Shown: positions 48,560-60,301 of the stretch, piece after piece | Numbering within the stretch: the stretch's first letter is position 1 | How the letters are laid out: each line of letters opens with the position of its first letter | DNA from: Symsagittifera roscoffensis | Lineage: Eukaryota; Xenacoelomorpha; Acoela; Convolutidae | Assembly: GCF_963678635.1 (NCBI RefSeq) | Contig: NC_087068.1 | Span: 35,533,436-35,597,435 of the forward strand | DNA length: 64,000 nucleotides | Direction of reading: 5' to 3' | Program-made: the position numbers and the translations under genes | The notes under the pieces: generated by a model | The model's database searches: none | Told to the model about the DNA's origin: nothing | What the model saw: only the letters and a program-made list of their open reading frames with translations

Positions 48560-51428
48560 CAACCTAGTCTCGTATAACATTCGCAGTTTACTACATCTGT
48601 CAAGGCGAATGCTATTTGCCAACGCCATAATGACTCGCCAGGTTACTATGTTTGCCTTGACCGAAACATGGCTCACTGAGTCCGTTACGGATGCCGCCAT
48701 ATTTCTTCCTGGTTATCGTATCTTCAGACGTGACCGTGATCACCGTCATACTGGCAGTAGCCGTCATGGGGGTGTCCTAATCGGCATTGATGACTGGTTA
48801 AAGGCGGATGTTGTGCAACTCTCTCGCCAGTACAACGATTGTGTATCTGTTATGAGTAGTGTCGGTGCGGTCAACTTCATTGTTTGCTGTATTTACAACC
48901 CTCCATCCACCAGTTTTTACCACTGGTCACTAGCCGACTTCTCTTCATTAGTCCCCGACTTGGCAAGGGCTCAATCCACTCTGAAATGCTCATTCACAAT
49001 TATATGTGGCGACATCAACTTCACGTCCACTAACTGGATTGCAATGTCTTCTGCGAACTCCTATGAATAGGAAATACTGAAAATCCTTTCCCAATACAAC
49101 TTTGAACAGCTGATCGACGCCAACCTCGACGTTATCCCGTGCAATGCAGACAGCTTTGTTCTAAATTGCTGCCGTGATAAATCGTTATCCGACTCTCTGC
49201 AAACCATGGGCCGGCCTTCTCCGACCATCAACTTTATTGCATTGAACTCGATCTATCCATAACAGCTATTGACCGACCTTCTAGCACCCAGTTCAGTTAC
49301 TGCAGAGTCGACTGGGAAGAATTGGCTAATTACTTCTGAACCCACAAGTTTTCTCCTTATTGCTACAGTAGTGTGGACATTCTTACAGGCTCCTGGTACA
49401 AATGGATAAACGACGGTATCGCACGGCATGTTCCATAACGAACGAAGCACCGCCGTAATCTTCCTCCTTGGACCTCACAAGCGACGTCCAACCTCATCAA
49501 AATTGCAAATACTCGCCGAAAGCATGTGGACTATTCTAACCCGACCACGGTAGCGCGGTTGTGCACGGCAGAGGTCTCGGCAATGAATGCTCTCAACGAC
49601 GATAAACAACAATATGAGCGTGACGTATTCTCTAGCCGAAACTTCGGAGACCTATATCGGTACTTCAAATCTGTTAAAGGTTCTTCAACTCTGCCTGACA
49701 AAATGCACTGGAACCGGCTGGAAGCTGCTATGGACATTGATTAGGCTGATTTATTCAACAAATACTTCGCTTCCGTATATAATCCTCTGTCGCACGATTC
49801 TTCTCCTATTTCAGACGAACAGTCAGATTCGACAATTCACCATATCACAATCACGAATGAAGCCATTGAGCATATCTGCGCGAAGATGAAAATCTCAGTC
49901 TCTACAGGCTCGGACAATCTCCCAAACTGCATTTTCAAACATCTGTACCATGTCATATCACCGTCGCTGCTGCTTCTCTTCAAAACATGTATGTGCAAGG
50001 GTATTTTCCCCAGTGTCTGGAAGGAATCTGTGATCGTTGCAATCTTCAAAGATGGTAACAAGTCCTTGGTTTCCTGTTACCGACCGATATCACTGCTACC
50101 TGCGGCCAGTAAAATGTTTGAGCGTGTAATATTCAATAAGCTTTACAATTTTGTGAGACCTAAGCTGTCATCGAATCAATTTGGATACCTATGAAATCGG
50201 TCTGCTGTTTTGCAGCTCCTTCAGTACCTCGACAATCTGTATGATAAATACGATGATTTGAGCGTCAATGAATTACTGACGTTGTACGTGGACTTTGAGA
50301 AAGCTTTCGATCGTGTATCACACTCTGTACTTAATCGCAAGCTCCACCAAATCGGTGTAAAAGGAAAGCTAATCTCCCTTGTCACAAGCTACTGGTCGCT
50401 CCCAAAGGTTTAGAGTTGGCGAGAAACTTTCACAGGCGTTGCTTATCACAAGTGGTGTTCCCCAAGGCTCCATACTTGGACCTTTATTGTTTCTCATTTA
50501 TTTGAACGATTTGCTTACCTCCTTAACCTGCCTTAATTCCGCCTTCGCAGACGATACCAAACTCTGGTCAACGTCATTCCCGGATCTGTCAACTGATGCG
50601 AATACTATCATTCGTTGGTGCGCTGATAACTACATGTCAATTAATCCAACCAAGAGCAAGACCATTTGGTTTCGCGGTACACCTCGAGACGTAAACTGCA
50701 GTAATCTTACCATTCATCACGATAGTAAAGAACGTGATCTCGGGGTCTTCATCACTGACACACTGACATGGTCACATCACACCAATTCTTGGGTGTCCAA
50801 AGCTTCAAAAAGTCTGCTTCTTATCAAGCGCAACACATCTGACTCTTGTGCCTCCTTCATTAAACTTCATGCTTATTGTAGGTTTATCGTCCTAGTCCGT
50901 CTATATGGCTCGCCAGTATTTTGTGCTAATCGCTCTGAACTAAAGAATCTTGAGCAAGTGCAGCGGCATGCAACCAAATGGGTTTTAAATTTTACACCTC
51001 TACCCTATAAGCAAAGATTGGCTCAACTCGCTCTTCTGCCTATTTGTCTATACATTGAACTTCATGATCTCTTACTCTTTTATTCAATATTAAATGGAAA
51101 ATACGATTATGACTGGTCGTCACATGTACGCTTCTCTGCTCCATCGACTACCAGGAGTACTACTACTGTTGCCTTTCATGTCAAGAATTACCGGTATACC
51201 AAATGCGAAAACAACTTCTGGAACAGGTGTTCACGATTAGCGAACTTTATTGACCCGATCGTCAACTTCCATCAGCCCGCTGGTCTGAAACAGCTCCTCA
51301 CTCGACTGTACAAGAACTTCGCGACTGACGTCTATGACACAGACAACTTGTGCACTTGGAAGATGCTCTGTCGATGCTCAAATTGCCGAAACTCTCCCTC
51401 GCTTAGATTCCGACTGTTATCGGGTTGA
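48560..51428 (+). pseudogene. LINE ORF2 remnant: endonuclease and reverse transcriptase
   Basis: Endonuclease motifs: NLVSYNIRSLL near 48565, LTETWL near 48658, GGVLIGID, VCCIYNPPS near 48890, and ICGDINF near 49005. Reverse transcriptase motifs: YRPISLLPAASKMFE near 50080, VDFEKAFDRVSH near 50290 (first catalytic Asp), SGVPQGSILGPLLFLIYLND near 50451, and the FADDTKLW box near 50545 (catalytic Asp pair). A C-terminal region runs to 51428. Lesions: in-frame stops at 49068-49070 and 49742, a stop at 50191 within the GY-xNRSAV motif, and frameshifts near 49200 and 50400. Makes nicks in target DNA and copies the RNA in an active element; this copy cannot. Confidence 0.88.
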
Positions 51429-51480
51429 AACATACCCTTGAGACTTTAGTCTCTAAATCCCATTATTATTATTATTATAT

Positions 51481-51992
51481 TTAATTGCGTGGTTCCCAAA
51501 GTAATTATAATAGAAATTAATGACAAAATTTTTGGATACGAAAATTGATTACAATCGGTTATTATCGATGGAACCTGAGTTCGAATGCCACTCAAAAGCC
51601 CAACAACCCAAAGTAAAAGCCCTCATTTAAAAAACAAAAAACGTTTGGAAAATTATGATGAGTCAACCTCAAATTGAATTGTTATAATGCTAAATAATGA
51701 GCGCAAAACTCAAACTATGACAGCTAGCAAATTTAATTTTCAGAAAGCCAAAGACTACATGCCCAATTAGCGGATAAAATGCCATCTACAGTGCTAATTT
51801 AAATTATACAGACAACAAAAAAAATTTGCCTATTCGAATGATTTTAGCAAAAAAAGATAGTGATGACAAAGCTTGCTTAGGTTTTTTTAGCAAAACTAAT
51901 GTATGTTTTTGCAAAAATTGGGCCATACGATTTTCCCAGAAAAGGACAAAAACAATTTTGGCTGGATTGCTAACAAAATTATATCAATATAA
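51481..51992. other. Intergenic, no gene seen
   Basis: AT-rich sequence between the LINE and the inverted-repeat element. No recognised features. Confidence 0.4.
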
Positions 51993-52261
51993 GCCCCCGC
52001 ACTCAGTAAAAAGAGAAAATAATAGATGATAATAGATTTTTATTGTCAGTCTCCATAAATATTTAAAAAATGAGATTATAATTGATTAAAAATGGTTTAT
52101 AATGTTACTATTTTTCGAAACAAAAACTCATTATAATCGATTATAATCCATTTTTATTCAAAAAACGTCATCGCTTCATATCGTTTTATTTTTTTGTTTT
52201 GTGTGCTTTTCAAATGGTTTCGTTTTTTACTGTTTACTGTTAACTTTCTTACTGTTAACTG

Positions 52262-52640
52262 CAAGGACGAATTTAGGGGCACGGACGCCTTTTTTAAGGT
52301 ATTCGAACCCCTGCCTACCCAAAGGGTTCACCCTTTGTACTAACTGGAGATATCCATATTTGGTGACGGACCCTTTGGCCTTTGGCGCCACTAAAAACTA
52401 ATTTTGAGGGGGAGCGCGCGCAAAAGAACGTAATTTTTTGGGAAAACTTTTCCATTTTTGGCCTGTTTTTTCAAAAGTTTGCCTGCAGTGCACCAAACTT
52501 GGCCAAAGCAGGGTCTTTTAAAACTTTGGGAGAGCTCGGAAAATCAATCTGGTCGACCTTAGAAAAAGGTCGATAAAATTCTTGGAAATTTTTTCAAAAA
52601 TCCGCCTCCACCTTACGATAAAATCTTTTATATGCCCCTG
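52262..52640 (+). mobile_element. hAT-type MITE nested in the inverted-repeat element
   Basis: The left terminus caaggacgaatttagggg and right end atatgcccctg are degraded forms of the family termini. Inner stretches gtactaactggagatatcc, ttggcgcc, gggggagcgcgcgc and tggtcgacctta match 41473-41880 in order. Flanks gttaactg (52254-52261) and gtttactg (52641-52648) agree at 7 of 8 bases, an aged target duplication. Confidence 0.85.
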
Positions 52641-52972
52641 GTTTACTGATTTCTTACTTCCTACTGTTTTTTTATTGTGTTTTCATGCAGAATAGCTAAG
52701 CGCCGATTTTAGATGTTTAAACGATTTATAATCAATTTGAGTGATAACGTTTTTGGTGACATTTTAATAAATTATAATCAGTTATAATTGATTATATTTT
52801 TTCCGAAAATCTCTTATAATCTCTTATAAACTATTAGAATCTATTATAACATTTTCTAATCCCTTTTTCTATCAAATTATTATTTCACAAGAAAAACCAA
52901 TTATAATGGATTTTAATTTAAATATTCTGCGTGAAAAAAGTGAAAATCAGTAAGAAGTGAGAATCAGAAAAC

Positions 52973-53393
52973 CTGGGGCGGATCTAGGATTTTCACAAGA
53001 AGTGGTCTCCTATACCCTATAAAAGTTCCATTGATTTCAAGCTCTCCCAAGGCGTTTAAAAGACAGTTTTTGCTTTTTGGTCAAATTTCATGCGCGGCAG
53101 GCAAAATTTTGAAAAAACGGGCAAAAAAGGCATTTTTTGGCCTTTTTTGGAAAACTTTGAACAAAAAATAGCTTTTTTTCCGGTGCGCACCCCCTCAAAA
53201 CTAATATATATTGGCGCCGTTAAAATTTTTTAGAGTCATTAAGCCACAAAGAGATATCTCAAAACAGTGTAGGGATCTAAAATAGTGGGGGATCTCAAAA
53301 TAGTGGGGGGAGAAACAAAAGATCTCCTCATCCCAACTTTACTTTTTTGAGTTCCCCCATGATTTTGAGGTCCCCCTTCCTATATCCACTGGT
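52973..53393 (-). mobile_element. hAT-type MITE, second nested copy, reverse orientation
   Basis: Begins ctggggcggatctaggattt. Contains caagctctcccaa, gcaaaattttg, gtgcgcaccccctcaaaact, tatattggcgcc and agatatctcaaaaca, which are reverse-complement counterparts of the family. The far terminus (cctatatccactgg near 53380) is badly degraded. A local expansion of gatctcaaaatagtggggg-like wording occurs near 53272-53310. Confidence 0.75.
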
Positions 53394-53818
53394 GGCTACA
53401 AGTACAAAATTACAGTTTTTTTTAGTTCGGTAACTAACTGAAAAGCACACAAAACAAAACAAAACTAAAACGAAAAGAAGCGATGACAAATTTGGTAATT
53501 AAAAATGGATTATAATCCATTATAATGTATTAAAATCCAATAAAATTTGAGAAAATTTTTTTTCGTAAAATAATGATTATAATCGATTATAACAATTTTT
53601 ATTGTTTAGAAAAATAGTAAACTTATAATCCATTTTTAATCGATTATAATCAATTCTTTTTGAAATTTGTGGAAACTAATTATAAAAATCCATAAAAACT
53701 TTTTATTTTCTCTTTTTTTAGTGCGGTTTGGCGCTTATAATTAATTATAATTTTGGTAAAAGTACAATTATATTTATATTATAATCGATTAATTTCTCTA
53801 TTTACTAAGTGCGGGCCC

Positions 53819-54046
53819 CTTTTGTAGCCGAACAAAGTCTAACGAGGGGTATAAGTTTCAAAATTTACCCAACGCGATAGAAAAACAACAGTGCGGTTGA
53901 AATTGGATTGTTACATATCTTACAGAGTTGCTTGTTTTGAAACCCAAAAAATCCAAAAAAGCCAGAAGTTCACAAAACATGTAATATATTCTGTCCTTTT
54001 TGCTTTGTAACAAAACGGGTACCCAGTTGCTCATAACTTTTCTTGT
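53819..54046. other. No gene seen
   Basis: Short spacer. The 100-codon minus-strand frame 54160-53858 that crosses it is produced by the tandem repeat that follows. Confidence 0.4.
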
Positions 54047-54206
54047 TTTGGAATTGTTGGAGTGATTGACATTCCAACAATCCGTTGGAACATTCTTTTT
54101 TAATTTACTATATAATTGGAAGGATCTTTGGAATTGTTGGAGTGATTGACATTCCAACAATCCATTGGAACATTATTTTTTAATTTACTATATAATTTTC
54201 ATTGGG
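54047..54206 (+). repeat. Tandem repeat, two 80-bp units
   Basis: tttggaattgttggagtgat starts at 54047 and 54127. Both units continue with tgacattccaacaatcc, ttggaacatt, tttttaatttactatataat and differ at only a few positions. Each unit holds the inverted pair attgttgga / tccaacaat, so each can form a small hairpin. Confidence 0.93.
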
Positions 54207-54570
54207 TTACTTAAACAAAACTTACAACATTTTCATTGGGTTAACGAACAAAACTTCAGTTTCAGCCAAATCAGAGTTTTCGGATGAGTCTTCTGCGTCT
54301 GATATTTTGCTTGTTTTTGTTCCAATGTATTCTTGAACATGGTGAATACTTCAAACTTGCACGTTTCTGTACAATCTTAGCTTGAGACTCGAAAAAAAAT
54401 CATCTATACATTGTCATATAGCAGTATGTAGAAAAGGTGGAAAACAAACAGGCCATTAAGCAGGCGCACACAAAAGTTTTGTCTTAAATGCAATTATTTG
54501 AGCTGAACAACAACTGCCCTGGTTATCCCCCGACACGTTTGGGACATTTTTCTGTTTTTCTGTTCTTTAT
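54207..54570. other. No gene seen
   Basis: AT-rich spacer. The phrase ttttcattgggtta occurs twice (54196 and 54229). Confidence 0.4.
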
Positions 54571-54852
54571 TTGAATCTTTCTGATTTCAATGGGAGTTGT
54601 AGTTTTTCCGTCAAATCATTTAAAGACAAATTCTTGATTAATAATCACCGCACCATTCTTCGTATTAATTCCTTTATCGGTTCATTTAACCAGCGGTCAG
54701 AGTATAGAGATACTGATGAGGAGTTAACTGTTGTCGAAACCGTTAATCCACAACAGGTCCGCAAAAAAAAACAATCAACTTGGTGGATTGTTGGAAACTT
54801 TGTTCTTTATGCTGTTAGGTTCGTTCTGCTCTCCTGTCTTTTTTTCTCTTAG
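54571..54852 (+). CDS. Unrecognised reading frame with possible membrane segment
   Basis: A 93-codon frame with protein-like composition: SFKDKFLINNHRTILRINSF, an acidic YRDTDEELTVVETV part, a basic RKKKQ, then a hydrophobic IVGNFVLYAVRFVLLSCLFF end. The order acidic-basic-hydrophobic suggests a C-terminal membrane anchor. A following frame (54900-55127) in another register, KIVFLSIYHYGKKCRLYLK, may be unrelated. I do not recognise either. They may be exons or a decayed element. Confidence 0.3.
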   Translation: MNLSDFNGSCSFSVKSFKDKFLINNHRTILRINSFIGSFNQRSEYRDTDEELTVVETVNPQQVRKKKQSTWWIVGNFVLYAVRFVLLSCLFFS

Positions 54853-55127
54853 ACCTCAAACCATTAAGCTGATCTTCAGACTAAAAGAAACTTGCGGCCA
54901 TGCTTTTACGTATTCAAGGTCCAAATGCTAAAATAGTTTTCTTGTCTATATATCACTATGGAAAAAAATGCAGATTGTATTTGAAACTGTCCCTTGTTTT
55001 TTTTGATCAGACTAACAAAAAAAGCGACAGAGTTTTTATAGTTTTTAACAGATTTAGCGGACTTTTCAGAGACATATATTTATATGTAACAACTTCACGG
55101 TCACTTCTAATGTTTTTGCTAGAATAA

Positions 55128-55249
55128 TGTGCCATGCAATTTTTCATTTAAAAAAAAACAGAAAACACCGACCAAAAGGCATGTGCGAAACCTCAGAAAA
55201 ATTTTTTGATTTTTCTTGGCTTCCAGATTGTAGTATTTTCCACTTTGTA
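55128..55249. other. No gene seen
   Basis: AT-rich spacer. Confidence 0.4.
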
Positions 55250-57340
55250 TTAACGGGGGACACTAATATTAGGTGTTCTACAATCCCGAAAGGGTTATGT
55301 TGATAGTCAGACTAAATCGGCAGATCAATGGATTACGCAACACCCCCTTTTGTTAGTGCTCTCTTCGGCTTTACTCTGTCCTTTCTAGCTAGTTCAGCAA
55401 ATCGTGGGCTCAATAGGTAAATTGTTCTTCAATCACAGAGGAAACAAAAAGTAATTTACAGTGCCCTCAAGGAGCTAACTACTAATAACTACTTCTATAA
55501 AAAGCCCGCGTCTCGTTCAATCGCTTCGCTAACTAGCCCGTCGGTCCTCGCTTGACCCAATGCCAGAATCGCCAACAATAACCAACTCTCGAGCGCAACT
55601 ATGACAACGAGAACCCAGCTACTCTTTCTAGTAGCTCACAGTGTTCTGCCTAAGGGTAGGCTACTTGCAATTCTATAATATTTGTCTATTTGAGTTTTAG
55701 TTATAGTTAGAGTTATGTCGTCCTGAATTCACTTTGGTACCCATTTCGCAAGGTTTTAACAGAATTCTTCTCCTGACGACACTAATCTTAAGTTCCAAGT
55801 TCATTATAGGCATCTCATACTAAGTTGTGCAAATATTAAGTCCAAGTTCACCTCCAAACCGAGTTATGTTTAATTAACCAATCTTCCCAAGGTTTTCATT
55901 TAATTATCGCATTAACGTTCCATTCTCCTAGGGAAAGGGGAAGACCCTTTTTATGGGTCGCTAACTCATCCTAAGCATCTAAAGTTCCTATCTATACTCT
56001 ATTTCAACTCCGACCTTCTAGCTATCAGGTAAACGTAATTCGCTTATTAGGGGTCAAATTGTGCCAAAGCCAAAAAGCCACCTCCGAGGAGCTAAGTAAA
56101 TATCTCGTTCATTCGTGTTATTTAGGAGTCCTACTTCTCATGCTATACCTCAGTTACCGTCAATTCCCTCTGAGACTACTTTTTTTACCCTGATTGCTAT
56201 TCTATTAATAGCGCATACGGCAAGCTAGATTGAACCCGACGTTTTCCAAGTTCACTTCAATTGACTCCACTAATTCAACTATACAATGTCTAAGCGATAT
56301 CTTTTTCGGCTTCTCAATTATTCCCCAATAGGTAAGTTCCCTCCCAAATTTTAGTAAGGTGACCGATTATCATTCCCAAGGGTTGGGGTCGAATGAATAC
56401 GCCTCTTTCATGTGTTCATCCCGCAGTTTTCCATACAAATTTGGTCTTAAACGCATAAAGGTCAATTTGAGGTCACCCCGGGGTCACCCGGTGTCAATTC
56501 TCCACATTCAGGTATAGAAACCCATAGGGGTCCTACCTAGCAAGTTTCATCCATATCCCACTAATACTTTCTAAGTTATCCCGTTTCTAAGGTCCATTAT
56601 TACTTTTCCCGGGGAAAGGCCATTAACACCGCAAGGAATCGCCGGAGGGGTTTTAATCACCTGGGGTCTTTCTCCAGGCCGAGTTGTTGAATCTGATGCC
56701 GCCATAAAATCAATGTGCCCTCTCTCATTATTTTGCGCAAAATTTGCCTACTTCCGGTTTAAACGGTGGTTTTCCAAAGTGCTAATAACCTCTGGAATTG
56801 GTTCAAATTATAACACAAGATGAACTTTGTTGCTACCTATGCTATCCCAAAGTTTTAGCTTCCTGCGTTCAGTGGGGTCCGAGAAACCACTCCCGGAAGT
56901 CGGGGTGGGGTCTATTTGCATAGGGCATAAAAACGGAAGTGGGGGTCTGAGGGGTCTGGGTTTCTAAACTTAGGCTTCCCTCAACTAGGTCTATAACATA
57001 TTAAATTTTGGTTTCATTCCAACCGCTAGTTACCGTGTTCTGATAGGGCCATTTGCACTTCCGGGAACCGTTATCACTTGGGGCCGGGTGGTCCGAGGGT
57101 TAAGGATTTTTGCATGCTCGGGTCAAGTTATCTCCAGTATCCGTCCTATGAGTTTCATAAACCTAGCCACTCTAGTTCTCATTTGGGGGGTCCGCCAATT
57201 TTACTTCACCTGAGTTTTCTGCCATACAAGAGACTATATCTTCGAAGATTCGAACTATTTTGGACTTCACTGTTTGTTTACTTCACTATTTAATTTGTTG
57301 ATTCGTCAATACCGAGCTCATTAACTTTCACTATACTGCA
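55250..57340. other. Two-kilobase block of raised GC, non-coding, probably a distinct repeat
   Basis: Base composition shifts abruptly: G/C-rich wording such as ggtcaccccggggtcacccgg near 56471, ttttcccggggaaaggcc near 56601 and cacttggggccgggtggtcc near 57075. No frame longer than about 70 codons exists on either strand, and what frames there are lack motifs. Neither arm repeats nor target duplications could be seen. It may be a solitary long terminal repeat, a non-autonomous element or a non-coding gene. Confidence 0.4.
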
Positions 57341-57733
57341 TACATTTCCCAAGGTAAAACTCTCAGCCAAAGTCTGAGTTCGGCAAAAACTGTTAGGATC
57401 AGAATTATAGTTATTGTTGGATTTTTGGCAAGATCTTTTCGGTCAACGAATGGGAACGAATTTAAACAATCTAAAACTTCTCTTTTTGGTGTCGGTTTTT
57501 GGTTTTTCTCTTATTTCTACGCGTAAAAGCCTAGTCCAAAAAGCTAGTTAACCTAAAAAACTGTAGTGTTTGACCAATCAAATTGCTCAGTGTCACCAAT
57601 GTTGCCATTAATTTGGCATTCAATTTTAGAAACTCAAGACGTCCGATAAATTTGTTGAAGCTGGTGCGGGTTTTATTTTCTTCGATTTAATCCACATTTT
57701 GACTTATCAACTAGCCATTTTTGGTGTTTTTTC
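57341..57733. other. No gene seen
   Basis: AT-rich, without recognised features. Confidence 0.4.
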
Positions 57734-58086
57734 CGTGCCCAGACCATTCGGCCAAAGACAATTCAGCCGATTTGAAATTCAATCAATTCAGCCAAAAGTA
57801 TGCAGACAATTCAGCCAGAGACAATTCAGCCAATAATAGTGACCGCCGCAGTCGCGCCAATGTGTTGCGAGCTTGACAACAGAGGGTAGGTTCTGTGCGA
57901 AATTTAGAGCCGGTTATTGCGACCTTGAACCAAAAAATAACTCCAATGCCGATTTTTTTCTTTCGTATCAAGTGTTTTGTAAAACTGGCTGAATTTTCTC
58001 AGGCTGAATTCTCTGTATAATTTTGGCTGAATTGTCTGAATTTCACATTGGCTGAACTGTATTTGGCCAAATTGTCCGTGCGCCTT
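57734..58086. mobile_element. MITE with iterated sub-terminal repeats
   Basis: The left side has the motif caattcagcca repeated four times (near 57758, 57784, 57809 and 57823). The right side has the inverse ggctgaatt/ggctgaactg repeated about four times (near 57984, 58003, 58024 and 58050). The outer ends also match inversely: cagaccattcggccaaa versus tttggccaaattgtccg. Middle 57836-57975 is unique. Sub-terminal iterated motifs in inverted orientation are typical transposase-binding arrays. Family not named. Confidence 0.8.
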
Positions 58087-58915
58087 TAGGAACATTCGAA
58101 AACAGCCACAAAAAAATTGCACATTTTTTCTGTTCCATAACGAGTAAGCGGCAAAACAAATCTGCTCAAAAATTGTCCAACAAGAATTGGATTGAGACAC
58201 GCTATTTGTCCTACGTTACTTTAAGCAAAATATATCATTTCATTTGGAGACGTTATAGATCACTCTGAAACTTCAGTGCTTCTCCTTGATAGATCCCTAG
58301 ACGTGAACTTCAGATGAAAACACATTTAATAGAATAACTTGCTGTAGATCTGAGTTCGTGTTGAAACCAAAAAAAAATCGAGTTTGTCTTTGAATTTTGC
58401 TTGAATATTGTTTTAAAGGTGTTCCTAAACTTTTTAAGCAATGTTTACTAGACGATATTGAAAACAAACTCATTTTTGGTTTCATTTATTACTTATATTC
58501 ATATTTAAATTTCACGTCTAGATTTAGTGCAAAATTAGAATCTATGGAAAATTTAACCTTCTCTTATTCAGGCAATAAACGTGTTAAGAAAGTATTAATT
58601 TAACGACTTTAGCACCACCGAGATGAGTTAATAAATTACAACATACAGGAATCAATTGAAGTTTTAAAAAAAATTTAAAAAAAAAGCCGTAGGAGTAAAG
58701 AAGGTAAGAAAAACTTCATTAAAATAGAAATTTCCTCAAATATATCAGTAAAAAATTAATATTCATACACCAGCGAACGTTTATGTGTAGCAATATTAAC
58801 ACTAATAGGCTGTTCAAGAAGAGTAGAATCTTACGACCTCTTCTTCACAATAGTTTCTTCACAAAAGGGTCACGTCTACATGGAAGTTACGATGCAATTG
58901 GAATGCATTCCATTC
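58087..58915. other. No gene seen
   Basis: AT-rich. A 68-codon frame 58397-58603 (+) has no recognised motif. Confidence 0.35.
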
Positions 58916-58919
58916 ATCT

Positions 58920-59105
58920 GGTATCTCGTTTGTGCCCCTCTCTGTCGACGCCATTGGCGGGTGGTCGCCCATTGCCGCTAAAACCATTCGTCGCATTGCT
59001 TCGACCCCGGTCAAGCTGCTTGCTATCTTATGCAACAGCTGTCAGTTGTCCTGCAAAAAGGGAACTCCACCCTCCTCCTGGCCCGGTACTGCTCATGAGT
59101 GTTTT
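58920..59105 (+). pseudogene. C-terminal tail of a retroelement polyprotein
   Basis: One frame reads VPLSVDAIGGWSPIAAKTI then RRIA. After a frameshift near 59030, another reads LMQQLSVVLQKGNSTLLLAR then a stop near 59098. This pair (DAxGGWxxxAxxxIRxIA, then QxLSxxLQxGNxxLLxxR) matches, from memory, the extreme C-terminus of many animal LINE-type ORFs. Only the tail is present. GC content is higher than in the flanks. No reverse transcriptase core is seen upstream, consistent with 5' truncation, which is usual for LINE insertions. Confidence 0.55.
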
Positions 59106-59189
59106 TTCTGTTCTATGCAAATCTGGTAACGTTTTTCTGTGTATCTGGCGTCATTGTATATTTGTTTCTGTTATTTTGTATTGATGGCA

Positions 59190-59884
59190 TTTTATAAGCC
59201 CGAGGGTAAACGCCAAGCTCCTGAATTTTCATTTTTTCCATTCATCAGAGTCATATGCTTCTAGAGTTTATTGACGAACAGTTTTGAGCTGCATCTTCAT
59301 ATTTTGCGACAGTTCATCCAACTCTTGCAAATTGCTCCCCCTTTCTGTATATTGCGTACAGACTGGGGTCCAAGCCCGATTGTCATTCGCAGTAAGTAGG
59401 TTGTATTCGCCGCCCTAGAACAATTGCTGTACAAACAATGATCCAAAAAAGTTCTCTGCATTCCAGTAAGTTGACAGTGTCTGTGCTTGATTTAGACATT
59501 TACTGAAAAATTAATCTACAAAAAACATGGGACATAAAAGTGGCAATTTTTATTTCGAAAGGAACGAATATTTTGTGTTTAGTAACTGTACCTTAGGGAC
59601 AAAAAGTCTTGAAAAAATTTAGGAAAAGTCCCTACCAAAGTGAATCATTTAGAAACAAACACTTACGAAACAGTTACATCTGTAGTTTTATCAAACAGCC
59701 ATTATAAGCTCTCAGGGATCGTAGAAGGCCGAAATCAGATCCTTATAGGCAAACAGAGACCTGGAAATTTGACAGCTGAAATTAATGTTAAATAGATCTT
59801 GTGTAAATATATGAGCTAATTTTTTCATTACTTCTTTGAAATCATGGCAGTAAAATCTTTCAAAAAAAAAAACGATAATGTTCA
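59190..59884. other. No gene seen
   Basis: AT-rich intergenic sequence with no recognised feature. Confidence 0.4.
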
Positions 59885-60208
59885 TTGGATTTACGGACTA
59901 TGTATTTAAAAAATTACATGAATATGTATATCCAGAAAAAATTAATTACAAGGCTGGGTTTTGAAATAATGCAATCAGATATTACAACCGAATATCAAAG
60001 TATACTAAAAATAGTGAAGAATTCGGTCTACTTGGGTGAACTTTTTTTTGCGGTCTCTTGTGGGTTTCAAGGGGCTGACCAATTTATTTACTTCTCAGTT
60101 GATCTCTTCTGCTTGTCACCAAGTAATACACTAAAACAAGTTACTATACAATATAGCTACGCAGACAATAAAAGTCAAACAGTGCGTCTAAGTAAAAACG
60201 TTTGTTAA
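59885..60208 (+). CDS. Unrecognised 107-codon reading frame
   Basis: Protein-like composition with RLGFEIMQSDITTEYQSILK, a mid segment VYLGELFFAVSCGFQGADQF and VTIQYSYADNKSQTVRLSKN. No domain recognised and no splice signals evaluated. The second half has a beta-strand-like alternation. It ends with KNVC-stop. May be a small gene, an exon or chance. Confidence 0.3.
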   Translation: MDLRTMYLKNYMNMYIQKKLITRLGFEIMQSDITTEYQSILKIVKNSVYLGELFFAVSCGFQGADQFIYFSVDLFCLSPSNTLKQVTIQYSYADNKSQTVRLSKNVC

Positions 60209-60301
60209 AAAGAGGTTATTTCAACATCAAGAAATCAAACCATAATTCATTATTTCATGCTGTAACACACAGATGCAACCAGAACGAACGAGCCATCTCA
60301 A

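Larger units (their letters stand above)
47873..51480 (+). mobile_element. Non-LTR retrotransposon (LINE), CR1/jockey-like, decayed
   Basis: ORF1 with a PHD-like zinc finger, then ORF2 with an apurinic-type endonuclease and reverse transcriptase, ending about 35 bp before a 3' run of ATT repeats (51462-51478). This order and the simple-sequence tail are typical of the CR1/L2/jockey group. Nonsense codons and frameshifts are scattered through both frames, so the copy is inactive. No target duplication could be identified. Confidence 0.88.
51993..53818. mobile_element. Long-inverted-repeat (foldback-like) element with nested MITEs
   Basis: The left arm (51993-52215) and right arm (53437-53818) are inverted copies. 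They share the tip gcccccgcactcagtaaa / tttactaagtgcgggcc, the agaaaata block, attataat-gatta palindromes, tttttattc/gaataaaaa-like stretches, gtcatcgcttc / gaagcgatgac and ttttgttttgtgtgcttttc / gaaaagcacacaaaacaaaa. The arms differ by an insertion of about 100 bp in the right one. No transposase is visible. Two hAT-type MITEs are inserted between the arms, and much of the core is tataat-rich. Target duplication not identified. Confidence 0.75.

Noticed and set aside
53858-54160. Minus-strand 100-codon frame
   Set aside because: It contains the 80-bp tandem repeat translated twice. The frame is a by-product of the repeat.
57078-57130. tRNA-like sequence (tggtccgagggttaagg with a possible B box near 57119)
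   Set aside because: The A-box likeness is good, but the B box is poor (gggtcaagttatc) and no acceptor or anticodon stems form a cloverleaf. It could at most be a tRNA-derived repeat relic.
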